From: an uncultured Aureispira sp.
GTDB taxonomy: Bacteria > Bacteroidota > Bacteroidia > Chitinophagales > Saprospiraceae
DNA: 40,048 nucleotides
Direction: 5' to 3'
Assembly: GCA_905480075.1 (NCBI GenBank)
Contig: CAJQOX010000067.1
Span: 1 to 40,048 of the forward strand
The translations under genes were made by a program, and so were the position numbers. Positions 23,815 through 32,403 of the stretch are shown here, in pieces. Under the pieces are notes generated by a model. The model did no database searches. It was not told where the DNA came from and was given only the letters and a program-made list of their open reading frames with translations. Numbering within the stretch: position 1 is the first letter of the stretch; each line of letters begins with the position of its first letter.

Positions 23815-25470
23815 ATGAAAAGAAGAGATTTTATAAAAATGAGTAGTCTGGCTTCACTGTCTTCTGTGTTTTTGCCCAATAGAATGAGTGCCGCCTTCTC
23901 GCCCCTGATGTTACAATCCTGTGCGGGAATCAATGAAAGGGTTCTTGTTCTTGTCAGACTGATAGGAGGGAATGATGGGCTCAATACGATTGTACCCCTG
24001 GATCAGTATAGTACCTATGCTAATTTCAGACCTACAGTACGTATTCCGGATACAGGTTCTGATGCTTATATTAATCTCGATCCCTCGCTTCCTATTCAGG
24101 ATCAGGTGGGATTACATCCTGTATTGGGACCATTTAAGGATTTGTATGACAGTGGCGAGATGACCGTTATTCAGGGCGTTATGTACGATTATCAGGATCG
24201 TTCTCATTTTAAATCCACCGATTTGTGGATGATGGGAGGAGATGGCACCGGGTTGAATAATAATCCCGGGTCGGGGTGGCTGGCACGATATCTTGAAAAC
24301 TCCTTCCCGGGCGTAGCGGGAAATCCCAATTTGTTCAGTTCACCACTTGCCCTTCAGCTGGCCGAAAAAAAACCGGCATTACTTTTTCAGGGGGAACACA
24401 GCCACGGAATTTCCACTAATCTTTCAGGTCAGGATGTGTCGGGCTATTATTCTGTCGTCAGCGGTATTGGCGGGGCCCCTGTAGATAATGTGCCTTCTTC
24501 GGAACATGGGGATTTACTGGACTATATTATGGAGGTCGAAAAAAATGCCAATGTCTATTCACAGGCTGTGTCGAATGCTTTTAACAGCGGTTCGAATGCC
24601 CTGACTTACCCTGCCTTTGATCTGGCCGATCAGCTCAAAACGGTAGCCCGTCTTGTCAATGGAGGAATACAAACCAAGGTCTTTTTGGTTTCTCTCGGAG
24701 GGTTCGATACGCATGGAGATCAGATAGACCCTACAATGGGTGTTTCTGTTGGACGACATGCTGAACTTCTTGATGAACTCGCACAGTCAATGAAAGCCTT
24801 TATGAATGATATCAAGGCCTTGGGTATAGAGGATAAATTTTTGACGGCAACGTTCTCGGAATTCGGAAGGAAAGTGAAGGAAAATGGTAATTATGGTACA
24901 GACCACGGAGGGGCTGCTCCCATGTTTATTATGGGTTCCTGTATCAACGGGGGTGTTTTAGGGACTAATGTTGATTTGTCGGAGGCTACAGATAACAATA
25001 ATTATCAGATAGAGACCAAGCAATATGATTACCGGAATATTTATGCCACGATCCTGCAGGATTGGCTTGGTGCCGATACATCTATAGTAGACCTAAGTCT
25101 TACAGATAATAATAATCCTGCAGCTTCCTATACCACCGCAAAACTCGATACATTGATCAGCAGCGGTTGTAAAGTTGACCCAAACTGTTATATCATCAAT
25201 TTCAATGTGAATGTCAATGAAATAGAGGAGGGCAGTGACATCGTTTTTTATCCTGTGCCCGCACGTAATTTTGTAAATATCAGTTTTGGAAAACCCTTTA
25301 CCGGCAAAGTTAGCATGACCAATACCTCCGGACAGTTGATCGTTCAGAAAGTGATCACTCATTCCAATACAGCTTACCTCAATTTTGGGAAATTGGCAGC
25401 AGGTACCTATTTTGTTATGATAGAGGATTCCGGCAATAAAATTTATACCAAAGAGATTTCTGTTTTTTAA
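23815..25470 (+). CDS. DUF1501 family protein with Tat-like signal and T9SS sorting domain
   Basis: A 551-residue partner of the DUF1800 protein. The N-terminus MKRRDFIKMSSLASLSSVFL looks like a twin-arginine signal. The DUF1501 domain follows (LVRLIGGNDGLNTIVPL, SHFKSTDLWMMG, SLGGFDTHGDQ, SEFGRKVKENGNYGTDHGGA). This domain resembles alkaline-phosphatase-like sulfatase folds, but its activity is unproven. Residues 475-551 form a typical type A T9SS C-terminal sorting domain (FYPVPARNFVNISF, then GKLAAGTYFVMIED). The protein should therefore reach the cell surface or medium. Using both Tat and T9SS signals is discussed separately. Confidence 0.9.
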   Translation: MKRRDFIKMSSLASLSSVFLPNRMSAAFSPLMLQSCAGINERVLVLVRLIGGNDGLNTIVPLDQYSTYANFRPTVRIPDTGSDAYINLDPSLPIQDQVGLHPVLGPFKDLYDSGEMTVIQGVMYDYQDRSHFKSTDLWMMGGDGTGLNNNPGSGWLARYLENSFPGVAGNPNLFSSPLALQLAEKKPALLFQGEHSHGISTNLSGQDVSGYYSVVSGIGGAPVDNVPSSEHGDLLDYIMEVEKNANVYSQAVSNAFNSGSNALTYPAFDLADQLKTVARLVNGGIQTKVFLVSLGGFDTHGDQIDPTMGVSVGRHAELLDELAQSMKAFMNDIKALGIEDKFLTATFSEFGRKVKENGNYGTDHGGAAPMFIMGSCINGGVLGTNVDLSEATDNNNYQIETKQYDYRNIYATILQDWLGADTSIVDLSLTDNNNPAASYTTAKLDTLISSGCKVDPNCYIINFNVNVNEIEEGSDIVFYPVPARNFVNISFGKPFTGKVSMTNTSGQLIVQKVITHSNTAYLNFGKLAAGTYFVMIEDSGNKIYTKEISVF

Positions 25471-25536
25471 TGAATATGTCTAGATATTAATTATTAATCA
25501 GGTAATTATTAATTTCAGAAGAAAGACAGAATATTA

Positions 25537-25554
25537 AAAAATCATAGGATTTTT
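25537..25554. terminator. AT-rich hairpin downstream of the DUF1501 gene
   Basis: Seven-base-pair stem aaaaatc (25537-25543) and gattttt (25548-25554) with a four-base loop. It is short and AT-rich, so a weak terminator at best. Confidence 0.35.
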
Positions 25555-25599
25555 CCAGGAATCTTATCCATCATCATCAGAAAATCAAATCATCCTGAA

Positions 25600-25698
25600 A
25601 TCAGCGTCAGCGATGTGCAGTTTGTGGCTTTTGCCACAGGCCGAAGGGCCGAGCGACAGCGAGTGACGAAACGTAGCGCCCGGACGCCCCCCAAAAAA
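25600..25698. repeat. GC-rich palindromic island, likely dispersed intergenic repeat
   Basis: A 100-bp patch much richer in GC than everything around it. It holds two hairpins side by side: tgtggc (25623-25628) with gccaca (25633-25638) around a T4 loop, and ggcc (25639-25642) with ggcc (25647-25650) around gaag. The right part ends on the minus strand as GGGGGGCGTCCGGGCGCTACG. From memory, Bacteroidota intergenic repeats beginning GGGCGTCCGGGC are common, but I could not check whether this one recurs in the genome. It lies just after the stop of the OmpA gene and would be transcribed with it. Confidence 0.55.
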
Positions 25699-25702
25699 GG
25701 CA

Positions 25703-26383
25703 TTATAAAATTCTTGCTTCTGTTCTTCTGTTTTCCTGTCTGCCTTCTTCAGTATCATTTGTTGCTATAGGTTCCTCTTCACCATATCCTTTTGCTATGA
25801 GTCTTGCAGCCTCCACTCCTTTTTTGACAAGGTAGGTCACTACTGACTTTGCCCTGTTTTCAGATAATTGCTGATTGCTGTCGTTATTGCCTACACTGTC
25901 TGTATGTCCGGCAATTTCCAGCTTCAGGTCTTTTTTTGCTTTCAATGCGGCGGCCAATTCGTCTAGCACATGAAATGAAGAGGGGAGGAGTACTGATTTT
26001 GAAGTTTCGAAATGTACATCATCGAGCGTAAATTTTTGTTCCGGTCTGTACCTTACAGCCAATTCCCCGCTGATAATTCCCTCCTGTTTGGCAATGTTCA
26101 GTCTGTCAAAATCGATCTGAGATCCGAGCCCCTGAATTTTTATCTGATAGATATCCCCCTCAGGCAGCAGTATTCTGAATTTTCCATTTTTGTCAGATAT
26201 CCCTTTAAAGCTTTTGTTTGTTTGGATACCTTCAAAAATTATTACATCGTAAGGTCGTATTGCCTTTTCCATGTCAGTTACCGTAACAGCCAACATGGCA
26301 GAATCTTCAGAAGCAGAAAGAGGTTCCTGAGCAGAAATAAAGGAGCTGATGAAGAGGATAAAAATAATAATAAGATTTTTCAT
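25703..26383 (-). CDS. OmpA-family outer-membrane/peptidoglycan-binding protein
   Basis: A 226-residue protein with signal peptide MKNLIIIFILFISSFISA. Residues 32-85 look like a carboxypeptidase-regulatory-like beta sandwich (VTVTDMEKAIRPYDVIIFEG, then SDKNGKFRILLP). Residues 118-226 are a clear OmpA C-terminal domain: GHTDSVGNNDSNQQLSENRA with the peptidoglycan-binding Asp162 and Arg177, then ATNDTEEGRQENRRTEARI. It binds the cell wall and is probably exposed in the periplasm. It lies 42 bp downstream of the anti-sigma-like gene, as the third gene of the operon. Confidence 0.92.
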   Translation of the reverse strand: MKNLIIIFILFISSFISAQEPLSASEDSAMLAVTVTDMEKAIRPYDVIIFEGIQTNKSFKGISDKNGKFRILLPEGDIYQIKIQGLGSQIDFDRLNIAKQEGIISGELAVRYRPEQKFTLDDVHFETSKSVLLPSSFHVLDELAAALKAKKDLKLEIAGHTDSVGNNDSNQQLSENRAKSVVTYLVKKGVEAARLIAKGYGEEEPIATNDTEEGRQENRRTEARIL

Positions 26384-26425
26384 TGAGGTTGTTTTTTTAT
26401 TAAATAATTACAACCTCATAAGACC

Positions 26426-27880
26426 TTATTTGATTTTGGTTACAGTTTTTCTGGTTTTTTTGGCAACAAAACGGAGATAACGTTTCAGATCTGCAATAGA
26501 TTCGATCTCATTGCTAAGGTCTTCCATAGTAAAAGAATAAGAACCGGTTTTCATTTTTACAGTGGAACGTTTCACGAAGGAAAATATCTTGCCCTTACTG
26601 GTCCAAAGCAGAAAAACATTATTGGCCTTGCTATTACAAATAAACTCATCGGGCTTAAAGCTGTAGGCAGCATTATAATTCATGTCAATGACGGTCAGCA
26701 TATGCGCGTCGTCAATCAGTTTTTTAAATTCATCCCGGTATTCAGCATCCACAGCAATCTGATTTTCTACTTTATATACCTCACTCAGGTTATAGGCGCC
26801 AAAGGAACGAAGGCTGAGTTCTTTTATCATTCGGGGATTATAGAAGTGTCTGACAAGGTAATTGCCGGGGTCAGGGCCTTTATCTTCTTCTGCCTTCTCA
26901 ATACCTTCGGGCATAAGAGAAGTAATTCCGACATTTATTTTATTACTATCCCGTTCAGGCCCATTGTTTTTTAATTCTTCTTTTTTGATAAACTCCTCAA
27001 CGTCCTTTTTGAAACTGATGCTGTCAAATTTTTCTTCATAAGCACCTCGTTTGGGGAATCGTATTTTTTCATCTGTTACTTTCCAGTTTTCAGTTTGTTC
27101 GTCAAAATAATACAGATTCATTCCTGATTTTCGTTTATCAGCTTCGAAATCCAGCGAAAGTTTTTTGCCAGGAGCCACCTTCAGTTCTTCATCGTTTTTA
27201 AATGCGCGGACTTCGAATATACCGGCAGCACTGAAGTTGAAGTTCTCTTGATCATCGTTAAAGTTCATAGGGATTCCAGAAAATGCCATTGCGGCCTTAT
27301 CCTTTATTTGTCTGTATTGTATCTGATAGCTTCCGCGGACAGGGTTGCCTTGTTGATCTACCAAAGAATTAGCAGGAATGTGGAGTACAGAATTAGAACC
27401 TTTGAGTTGTATAACCGCATCATTTCCTGCAGGTAAATTTTTGCTTATATAAGCGGTTTGAAAAGCATTGGTATTAGCAGGAGAAAGGTTTTTGTCAATT
27501 ATTTCAGTTTCAGTTTCAGTATTAATTATTTCAGAGGTCGGATTTATTTCTACATTCAGGTTGTTTTCGGACTTATTATTATTCCACAATAAAAGCAGAG
27601 CAATTAGCAGGAGGAAGGGAGGGATTGTAAACCAGAAACCTTTAGTTTTAAAAATTGAGGGATTATCGGAAGGGTCGATAAAGGTTTTTTTGTAGACTGA
27701 AACATCATTCAGGAAGGCCTCTTCTTTTAATTGTTCCGTGATTTGTTTCTGAAGTTCGACAGCAGATTCAAATTCCTTATTTTCCCTCATATGATGTTCA
27801 AACTTATGTTTGTCCAGCTTGCTGAGGCTACCCTCGAGGTAGTTTTCTATATATTCAATATTTTTGAGTTCCTGGCGCAT
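26426..27880 (-). CDS. Anti-sigma-factor-like transmembrane protein with large periplasmic domain
   Basis: A 484-residue protein. The cytoplasmic N-terminus (1-78) has the ENYLEGSLSKLDKHKFEHHM pattern seen in Bacteroidota anti-sigma factors. One membrane segment spans about residues 81-99. The periplasmic part is about 380 residues. Residues 145-270 form a beta-rich region (AVIQLKGSNSVLHIPANSLV, GNPVRGSYQIQYRQI) of the kind seen in large anti-sigma sensor proteins. The gene starts only two bases after the sigma gene stop, which supports it as the sigma partner. The sensed signal is unknown. No FecR-type or TonB partner is present. Confidence 0.75.
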   Translation of the reverse strand: MRQELKNIEYIENYLEGSLSKLDKHKFEHHMRENKEFESAVELQKQITEQLKEEAFLNDVSVYKKTFIDPSDNPSIFKTKGFWFTIPPFLLLIALLLLWNNNKSENNLNVEINPTSEIINTETETEIIDKNLSPANTNAFQTAYISKNLPAGNDAVIQLKGSNSVLHIPANSLVDQQGNPVRGSYQIQYRQIKDKAAMAFSGIPMNFNDDQENFNFSAAGIFEVRAFKNDEELKVAPGKKLSLDFEADKRKSGMNLYYFDEQTENWKVTDEKIRFPKRGAYEEKFDSISFKKDVEEFIKKEELKNNGPERDSNKINVGITSLMPEGIEKAEEDKGPDPGNYLVRHFYNPRMIKELSLRSFGAYNLSEVYKVENQIAVDAEYRDEFKKLIDDAHMLTVIDMNYNAAYSFKPDEFICNSKANNVFLLWTSKGKIFSFVKRSTVKMKTGSYSFTMEDLSNEIESIADLKRYLRFVAKKTRKTVTKIK

Positions 27881-27882
27881 TA

Positions 27883-28449
27883 TTAAAGTTTAGATGGAGA
27901 TGAAAGTGGCTTGCCGGCAATTTTTTTTGCTCTTTCAATACATTTGTACTTTTGAGTCTTTGCACTGTTGACACTACTGTATTGAAAAGTTTGTGCAATG
28001 TCTTTCATTGACATTTTTTTGTAATAGTAAGCCTGCAATAACAACTTGCATTTTTCACCCAGTTGTTGCATAACTCTTGCTAGTTTATTGGCTTGCAGTT
28101 GTTGTTCCTGAAACCTTTCCACCTCGCTTTCCACTACTTCATCCCGTTTTATTTCATAATCCAGTTTTGTTTCCTTATTTCTTTTTTTCAAAACATCTTT
28201 CCACAAAAACCTGCTTACACTATATAAATAAGTGCCGGGGGCACAGGTGAGAACAAACTCAGTTTTCTGAGCGTTTCGGTATAAAACCAGCAAGGCATCC
28301 TGAAAAACATCCTGTGCATCGGCTTCGTCGCCACCGTTGTTATAGATGAATTTTTTGATAGCCGGAAAGGCTTTATACAGTTCAGCAATCGCTTTTTGAT
28401 TGTTGCCGGAACGAAGTTGTTCTACGATATTGGGATTTTTTCTGGACAT
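27883..28449 (-). CDS. ECF-type RNA polymerase sigma factor
   Basis: A 188-residue sigma-70 family ECF factor. Region 2 lies at about residues 19-60 (AIAELYKAFPAIKKFIYNNG, then DEADAQDVFQDALLVLYRN). Region 4 is near residues 125-180 (MQQLGEKCKLLLQAYYYKK, MSMKDIAQTFQYSSVNSAKT, with a helix-turn-helix). It heads an operon with the anti-sigma-like protein and the OmpA protein. The likely logic is envelope-signal control of its own operon and other targets. No autoregulatory promoter could be picked out by eye. Confidence 0.9.
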   Translation of the reverse strand: MSRKNPNIVEQLRSGNNQKAIAELYKAFPAIKKFIYNNGGDEADAQDVFQDALLVLYRNAQKTEFVLTCAPGTYLYSVSRFLWKDVLKKRNKETKLDYEIKRDEVVESEVERFQEQQLQANKLARVMQQLGEKCKLLLQAYYYKKMSMKDIAQTFQYSSVNSAKTQKYKCIERAKKIAGKPLSSPSKL

Positions 28450-28636
28450 AAATAAAACTGAAATTGATTTTTTGTATCAATAATTATATGGTTTTATACA
28501 TAATAAGGTAACCCTTTTCTGTATTTTGTTTTAATAAAAAGGTAAAAAACTTATCTGTTGACCGGTCTTATTGTATTTTAGGATTGAAAAATACTGTTTT
28601 TCACTATAATTTTTATGTGTCATTGATTAAAAATGA

Positions 28637-28942
28637 ATGCCTGTGAACATAACTAAACTGCCAAATACTCTTTTGTTTTTAATATGGTCAGCTACACCGA
28701 TAGTTTTGATTATGTTACCTGCCAATTACTTTGATGAAGGTCAAAGCCTGTGTTTGTCAGTATTTCTTCTGAATACAGAATGCTTTGCCTGTGGATTGAC
28801 CCGTGGCACAATGCATTTGATACATTTTGATTTTTTTACCGCTTACTCATTCAATAAGGGTTCTTTTGTGTTATTTCCATTGTTAGTGTATCTTTGGCTT
28901 AAAGTTTTGTATGGCTTGGTCCGAACTTTTCTTAAAAAATGA
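28637..28942 (+). CDS. DUF2752 small membrane protein
   Basis: A 101-residue protein with two or three membrane segments and the DUF2752 signature ECFACGLTRGTMHLIHFDF (about residues 48-66), in which the CxxCGLTR core is exact. The family has no known function. It occurs near envelope, flippase and exosortase-type genes. It is 40 bp upstream of the flippase gene on the same strand and is probably cotranscribed. The start Met at 28637 gives a short N-terminus; an overlapping ATG four bases earlier is in another frame. Confidence 0.82.
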   Translation: MPVNITKLPNTLLFLIWSATPIVLIMLPANYFDEGQSLCLSVFLLNTECFACGLTRGTMHLIHFDFFTAYSFNKGSFVLFPLLVYLWLKVLYGLVRTFLKK

Positions 28943-28982
28943 ATGCTTTTACTAAATGAACACTGAACTCTTTATTTTTTAG

Positions 28983-30524
28983 ATGTCCTTATTAAAAAAA
29001 TTAGCAGGAGAAACGGCCTTATATGGTCTTAGCAGTATTTTAGGCAGGTTGCTGACCTTTGTTTTTTTAACCCCTTTTCTGACGAATATTTTTAATGATG
29101 ACCGTGCACAGATAGGTATTCAGACCGATATTTATGCCTGGGCTGCCTTTTTGATGATTATTTTTACTTACCGGATGGAAACTGCTTTTTTTCGATTCGG
29201 TTCAAAAAAAGAAGATCGTGCAACAGCCTACAAAACGGCCACCACTGCAGTAGTGGCTACCACAACGGTTTTGATGTTAAGTCTTATTGCCCTTTCTCAG
29301 CCTTGTGCCAATCAGTTAGGCTACCCTGAACAGGCAAATTATATAATCTGGTTTGCTTTTATTCTGGGTTTTGATGCTTTGTCAGCCATTCCCTTTGCCC
29401 TGTTGCGCCTTGAAGGAAAAGCTTTGAAATTTGCTTCAGTTAAGTTGGTGAATTTATTTGTTCAGCTGGGCTTTGTCTTACTGTTTTTATATGTATTACC
29501 TAACTATTACCCTCAGTATTATGACTCTGACATGGGTATCGGGTATGTGTTTATTGCAAATTTGCTAGCTAGCGGAGTGACATTTTTACTTTTGTTGCCA
29601 ACCTATTGGTACAAGGTTGTAGAAGATGAAGAAGAGAGGATGATCGACCAAACATTTGCCGCTGTTTTTGATAAGCAGCTCCTGAAAAAAATGCTGCTAT
29701 ATTCTATGCCCCTTGTTTTGGCAGGCTTTGCCGGAATCATCAATGAGGTACTCGACAGAATTTTACTTAAAGCCCATCTGCCCGGCGATCCCGACATGGT
29801 TCTGCAGCAACTAGGAGTCTATGGCGCCTGCTATAAGATTGCCATTTTTATGAACCTTTTTACACAGGCATTTAATTATGCAGCAGAACCCTTCTTTTTC
29901 AGAAATGCAGATAAGAAATTTGCAAAGAAGCTTTATGCGGATATTGCCTATTTATTTGCTCTTGTAGGAACTTTCGGATTTCTGTCAATCATGATGTTTA
30001 TGGATATTGTACAATATTTTGTCGGGTCGAATTATCGGGAAGGGTTGATAATTGTTCCTGTTCTTCTGCTTGCAAATTTGTGTTTGGGACTATATTATAA
30101 TGTTGCTATATGGTTTAAACTCAGCAATCAAACAAAATACGGTGCACTTATAGCTGTTATCGGAGCATTTATTACTATTGTTGGGAATATATTACTGATC
30201 CCTTTTTTCATTCGTGCAGGCTACCCCGGTTATCTCGGGTCTGCCTGGGCGACCTTGTTCTGTTATGCCTTTATGCTGTTCATTGCTTATTTGCTTGGAC
30301 AGAAGCATTATCCGGTTCCCTACCGGATCGGTCGGATCGTTTTTTATATTTGTTTTGTAGTTTTTCTATATCTTTCCTATAGTTATTTTGTTAAACCTCA
30401 GCTTTTAGTCAATAGTGTATTTTCTTATGTTGTGAGTGTTTCAATTCTTGGAATGTATATAGGATTTATTTTTGTGATTGAAGGAAAAAGAATCCGGGAG
30501 ATTTTGAAAAATTCACCCAATTAA
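28983..30524 (+). CDS. Polysaccharide/lipid-linked oligosaccharide flippase (MOP superfamily)
   Basis: A 513-residue protein with about fourteen membrane helices. It has the MVF/Wzx-like N-terminus LAGETALYGLSSILGRLLTF, the mid-protein segment LLYSMPLVLAGFAGIINEVLDR and the repeated pattern of two six-helix bundles. Such proteins flip undecaprenyl-linked sugars across the inner membrane. No glycosyltransferases adjoin it here apart from the GT2 gene 15 kb away, so the sugar is unknown. Confidence 0.88.
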   Translation: MSLLKKLAGETALYGLSSILGRLLTFVFLTPFLTNIFNDDRAQIGIQTDIYAWAAFLMIIFTYRMETAFFRFGSKKEDRATAYKTATTAVVATTTVLMLSLIALSQPCANQLGYPEQANYIIWFAFILGFDALSAIPFALLRLEGKALKFASVKLVNLFVQLGFVLLFLYVLPNYYPQYYDSDMGIGYVFIANLLASGVTFLLLLPTYWYKVVEDEEERMIDQTFAAVFDKQLLKKMLLYSMPLVLAGFAGIINEVLDRILLKAHLPGDPDMVLQQLGVYGACYKIAIFMNLFTQAFNYAAEPFFFRNADKKFAKKLYADIAYLFALVGTFGFLSIMMFMDIVQYFVGSNYREGLIIVPVLLLANLCLGLYYNVAIWFKLSNQTKYGALIAVIGAFITIVGNILLIPFFIRAGYPGYLGSAWATLFCYAFMLFIAYLLGQKHYPVPYRIGRIVFYICFVVFLYLSYSYFVKPQLLVNSVFSYVVSVSILGMYIGFIFVIEGKRIREILKNSPN

Positions 30525-30546
30525 TAAATTCATATATATTTATTAT

Positions 30547-30554
30547 TAGTTTTG
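30547..30554 (+). promoter_or_regulatory. -7 box upstream of the metal locus
   Basis: TAGTTTTG at 30547-30554 matches the Bacteroidota -7 consensus TAnnTTTG exactly, 20 bp before the CxGKC protein start. No TTG at the -33 position could be found, so it is weak. It would give a very short leader. Confidence 0.3.
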
Positions 30555-30574
30555 TCTTTTGCTATCTAAATTAC

Positions 30575-30964
30575 ATGAAAAGATTAGTATTATTTTTTTT
30601 AGTTACGGTATTTTGCCTACAGACCCTACAGACCGGACTGATATATTTCTATTATATTGTTAATAAGAGCTATATAGCTGATAATTTATGTAAAAATAAA
30701 GAATCTCCATCATTGAAATGTGATGGAAAATGCCATTTAAGATCCGTTTTGAATATCAGTGAAAAAAAACCTGTAGATTCGCCGGCCTCTCCTGATTTTT
30801 CTGAAATTAAAAACCCTTTTCTCTTTTGTAATGATTTTGAAAATTCTTTTCATCTATCATCAGGCTGTTTTTTTATACCTGATTCACTGAATATATTTTT
30901 CTATCTTTTTACTTATCGATACAATAGTATATCCTCTCTTTTCAAACCACCTCAATTTAATTAA
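30575..30964 (+). CDS. Small CxGKC protein of a metal-handling locus
   Basis: A 129-residue protein with an N-terminal hydrophobic segment (about residues 1-29) that is either a signal peptide or an anchor. It has the motif ADNLCKNKESPSLKCDGKCH, with Cys39, Cys49 and Cys53. From memory, this LCxN...CxGKCxL pattern marks a small Bacteroidota family found near copper or TonB-linked genes. The three Cys would suit binding of a soft metal, but that is inference. A second Phe/Tyr-rich stretch lies near residues 98-115. It is the first gene of a three-gene run. Confidence 0.7.
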   Translation: MKRLVLFFLVTVFCLQTLQTGLIYFYYIVNKSYIADNLCKNKESPSLKCDGKCHLRSVLNISEKKPVDSPASPDFSEIKNPFLFCNDFENSFHLSSGCFFIPDSLNIFFYLFTYRYNSISSLFKPPQFN

Positions 30965-31017
30965 TTGAAGATTAATCATCAAATATAAATTTTTGATAAT
31001 TACAATTAAGTTTTATT

Positions 31018-31929
31018 ATGAGATTTTTGTTGATAGCTGTAATAAGTTTATCGATTAATAATACTGCTGTTCGTGGTTGTGATATCTGTGGTGGTTCCGG
31101 GGCCTTTTACAATGGTATGTTACCCTTGTATTATAAGCATTTTGTTGGTTTTCGGTATCGTTTCAGTTCGTTCAGGTCAGCACTTGGACATCAATCAGCT
31201 GCATCTGAGTATTCTCAGGAATATTTTCACAGATTCGAATTGACAGGCAGGTTCTTTTTACATAGGAGGGTGCAATTGCTTGCATTTTTGCCGGTGAATT
31301 ATCATCAGCAATTCAGTAGCAATGAATCGGTTTCTATTGCCGGTCAGGGCGACCTGTCAGTTCTGGTTTTGTATGATGTCTGGAACAGTAGTTTTGCAAA
31401 TGAGAAACCTGTAAAGCATAACCTGCTTCTTGGTGGAGGAATAAAGTGTCCAAGCGGGTCTTATGAGAAAAAGAATCAGGATGGAGAATTACTCCATCCG
31501 GCGTTTCAGATAGGAACAGGATCTTTAGATTTTATCATCAGCTCTGTTTATACGCTTAGATACAAAAGAATAGGTCTTAATGTCAATGCTTCGTATAAAA
31601 TTAACCTTCCTGATAAAAATGATTATAAATTTGGGAATCAGTTCACTGCGGCAACTACCTTTTTTGTCCTTTATAAGTCAAAAAAATCAGATGTCGGATT
31701 TTTACCCAGGATTGGATTAGATTTTGAGAATGCCAACTATGACCTTAAGGGAGGGTATAAAAGCGCCTCAACCGGAGGGGTTATTCTTTATTCTTCAGCA
31801 GGGCTGGATCTTTATTATAAAAAAATCAGAACCGGGGTTAATTTTCAGTATCCTGTTTATCAGGTTGTTTCTGAGAGGCTTGTGGCTGCAGGCCTTCAAA
31901 TTACAATCAATTTTAATTACCTTTTTTAA
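31018..31929 (+). CDS. Outer-membrane-type beta-barrel protein with N-terminal CDICG motif
   Basis: A 303-residue protein with a short signal peptide (about residues 1-19). Immediately after it the mature N-terminus reads CDICGGSGAF (Cys21, Cys24), then HFVGFRYRFSSFRSALG. The rest alternates hydrophobic and polar residues with many aromatic residues and ends in Phe, as in outer-membrane barrels (for example LTGRFFLHRRVQLLAFLPVN and GLNVNASYKINLP). I recall a Bacteroidota family with a DICGC-type start linked to metal loci. The CxxC at the mature N-terminus could bind metal. Barrel topology is inferred. Confidence 0.68.
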   Translation: MRFLLIAVISLSINNTAVRGCDICGGSGAFYNGMLPLYYKHFVGFRYRFSSFRSALGHQSAASEYSQEYFHRFELTGRFFLHRRVQLLAFLPVNYHQQFSSNESVSIAGQGDLSVLVLYDVWNSSFANEKPVKHNLLLGGGIKCPSGSYEKKNQDGELLHPAFQIGTGSLDFIISSVYTLRYKRIGLNVNASYKINLPDKNDYKFGNQFTAATTFFVLYKSKKSDVGFLPRIGLDFENANYDLKGGYKSASTGGVILYSSAGLDLYYKKIRTGVNFQYPVYQVVSERLVAAGLQITINFNYLF

Positions 31930-31942
31930 ATTATATAAAACA

Positions 31943-32326
31943 ATGAAAAATATTTTTTTTAGTTCAATTATAAGTTTTGTTATTCTCGGTTTTTCTTCTT
32001 GTGAAAAAACTACAGCAGAAACCGTTTCGATTACCGTTAATTCTATTAATGCACACGATAACTTTAATTCAGGAGATAATTTGAATGTAAATGTTACCTA
32101 TTCAGACCCTACTGAACTTCATATGTATTCCCTTGTGGTAACCAATAATACAGACTCTTCAGAGGTGCTGAACCTTAGCGGTCACAATCATTCTACCGAA
32201 TTTACAGTAGACACAACTTTTGTTTTAAATGTTAGTAATCACAGTGATTTCGAATTACATGCCACTGTTTCAAATCATACTGGTGAAACTGCAGAGAAAC
32301 ACGTACATTTTCATGTAATGCCTTAA
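31943..32326 (+). CDS. His-rich DUF4625-like lipoprotein
   Basis: The frame is open from 31724, but the ATG at 31943 gives a clean lipoprotein signal (MKNIFFSSIISFVILGFSSC, Cys20) and only 13 bp of spacing to the upstream stop. The 127-residue product has ten His residues, mostly in ELHMYS, SGHNHS, SNHSDFELH and EKHVHFHV. The order of strands resembles DUF4625, an immunoglobulin-like domain seen near copper-related genes in Bacteroidota. Surface metal binding is a reasonable guess. The longer frame upstream overlaps the barrel gene and is not a credible start. Confidence 0.75.
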   Translation: MKNIFFSSIISFVILGFSSCEKTTAETVSITVNSINAHDNFNSGDNLNVNVTYSDPTELHMYSLVVTNNTDSSEVLNLSGHNHSTEFTVDTTFVLNVSNHSDFELHATVSNHTGETAEKHVHFHVMP

Positions 32327-32349
32327 TCTGTTTATCTTTTTATGCATAA

Positions 32350-32390
32350 AAAAAATGCTGTCTGAATTTTTCAGACAGCATTTTTTCATT
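32350..32390. terminator. Strong bidirectional intrinsic terminator
   Basis: A 16-bp stem (aaaaaatgctgtctga at 32350-32365, tcagacagcatttttt at 32371-32386) with a five-base loop, A-rich on one side and T-rich on the other. It separates the His-rich lipoprotein gene from the convergent MbnP-like gene. Confidence 0.88.
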
Positions 32391-32403
32391 TTCAAGGGCA
32401 TTG

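Noticed and set aside
26012-26386. Plus-strand reading frame over the OmpA gene
   Set aside because: Antisense to a confidently identified OmpA-domain gene; no motif.
31724-31942. Upstream extension of the His-rich lipoprotein frame
   Set aside because: It overlaps the barrel gene in another frame, and the ATG at 31943 gives a clean lipoprotein signal.
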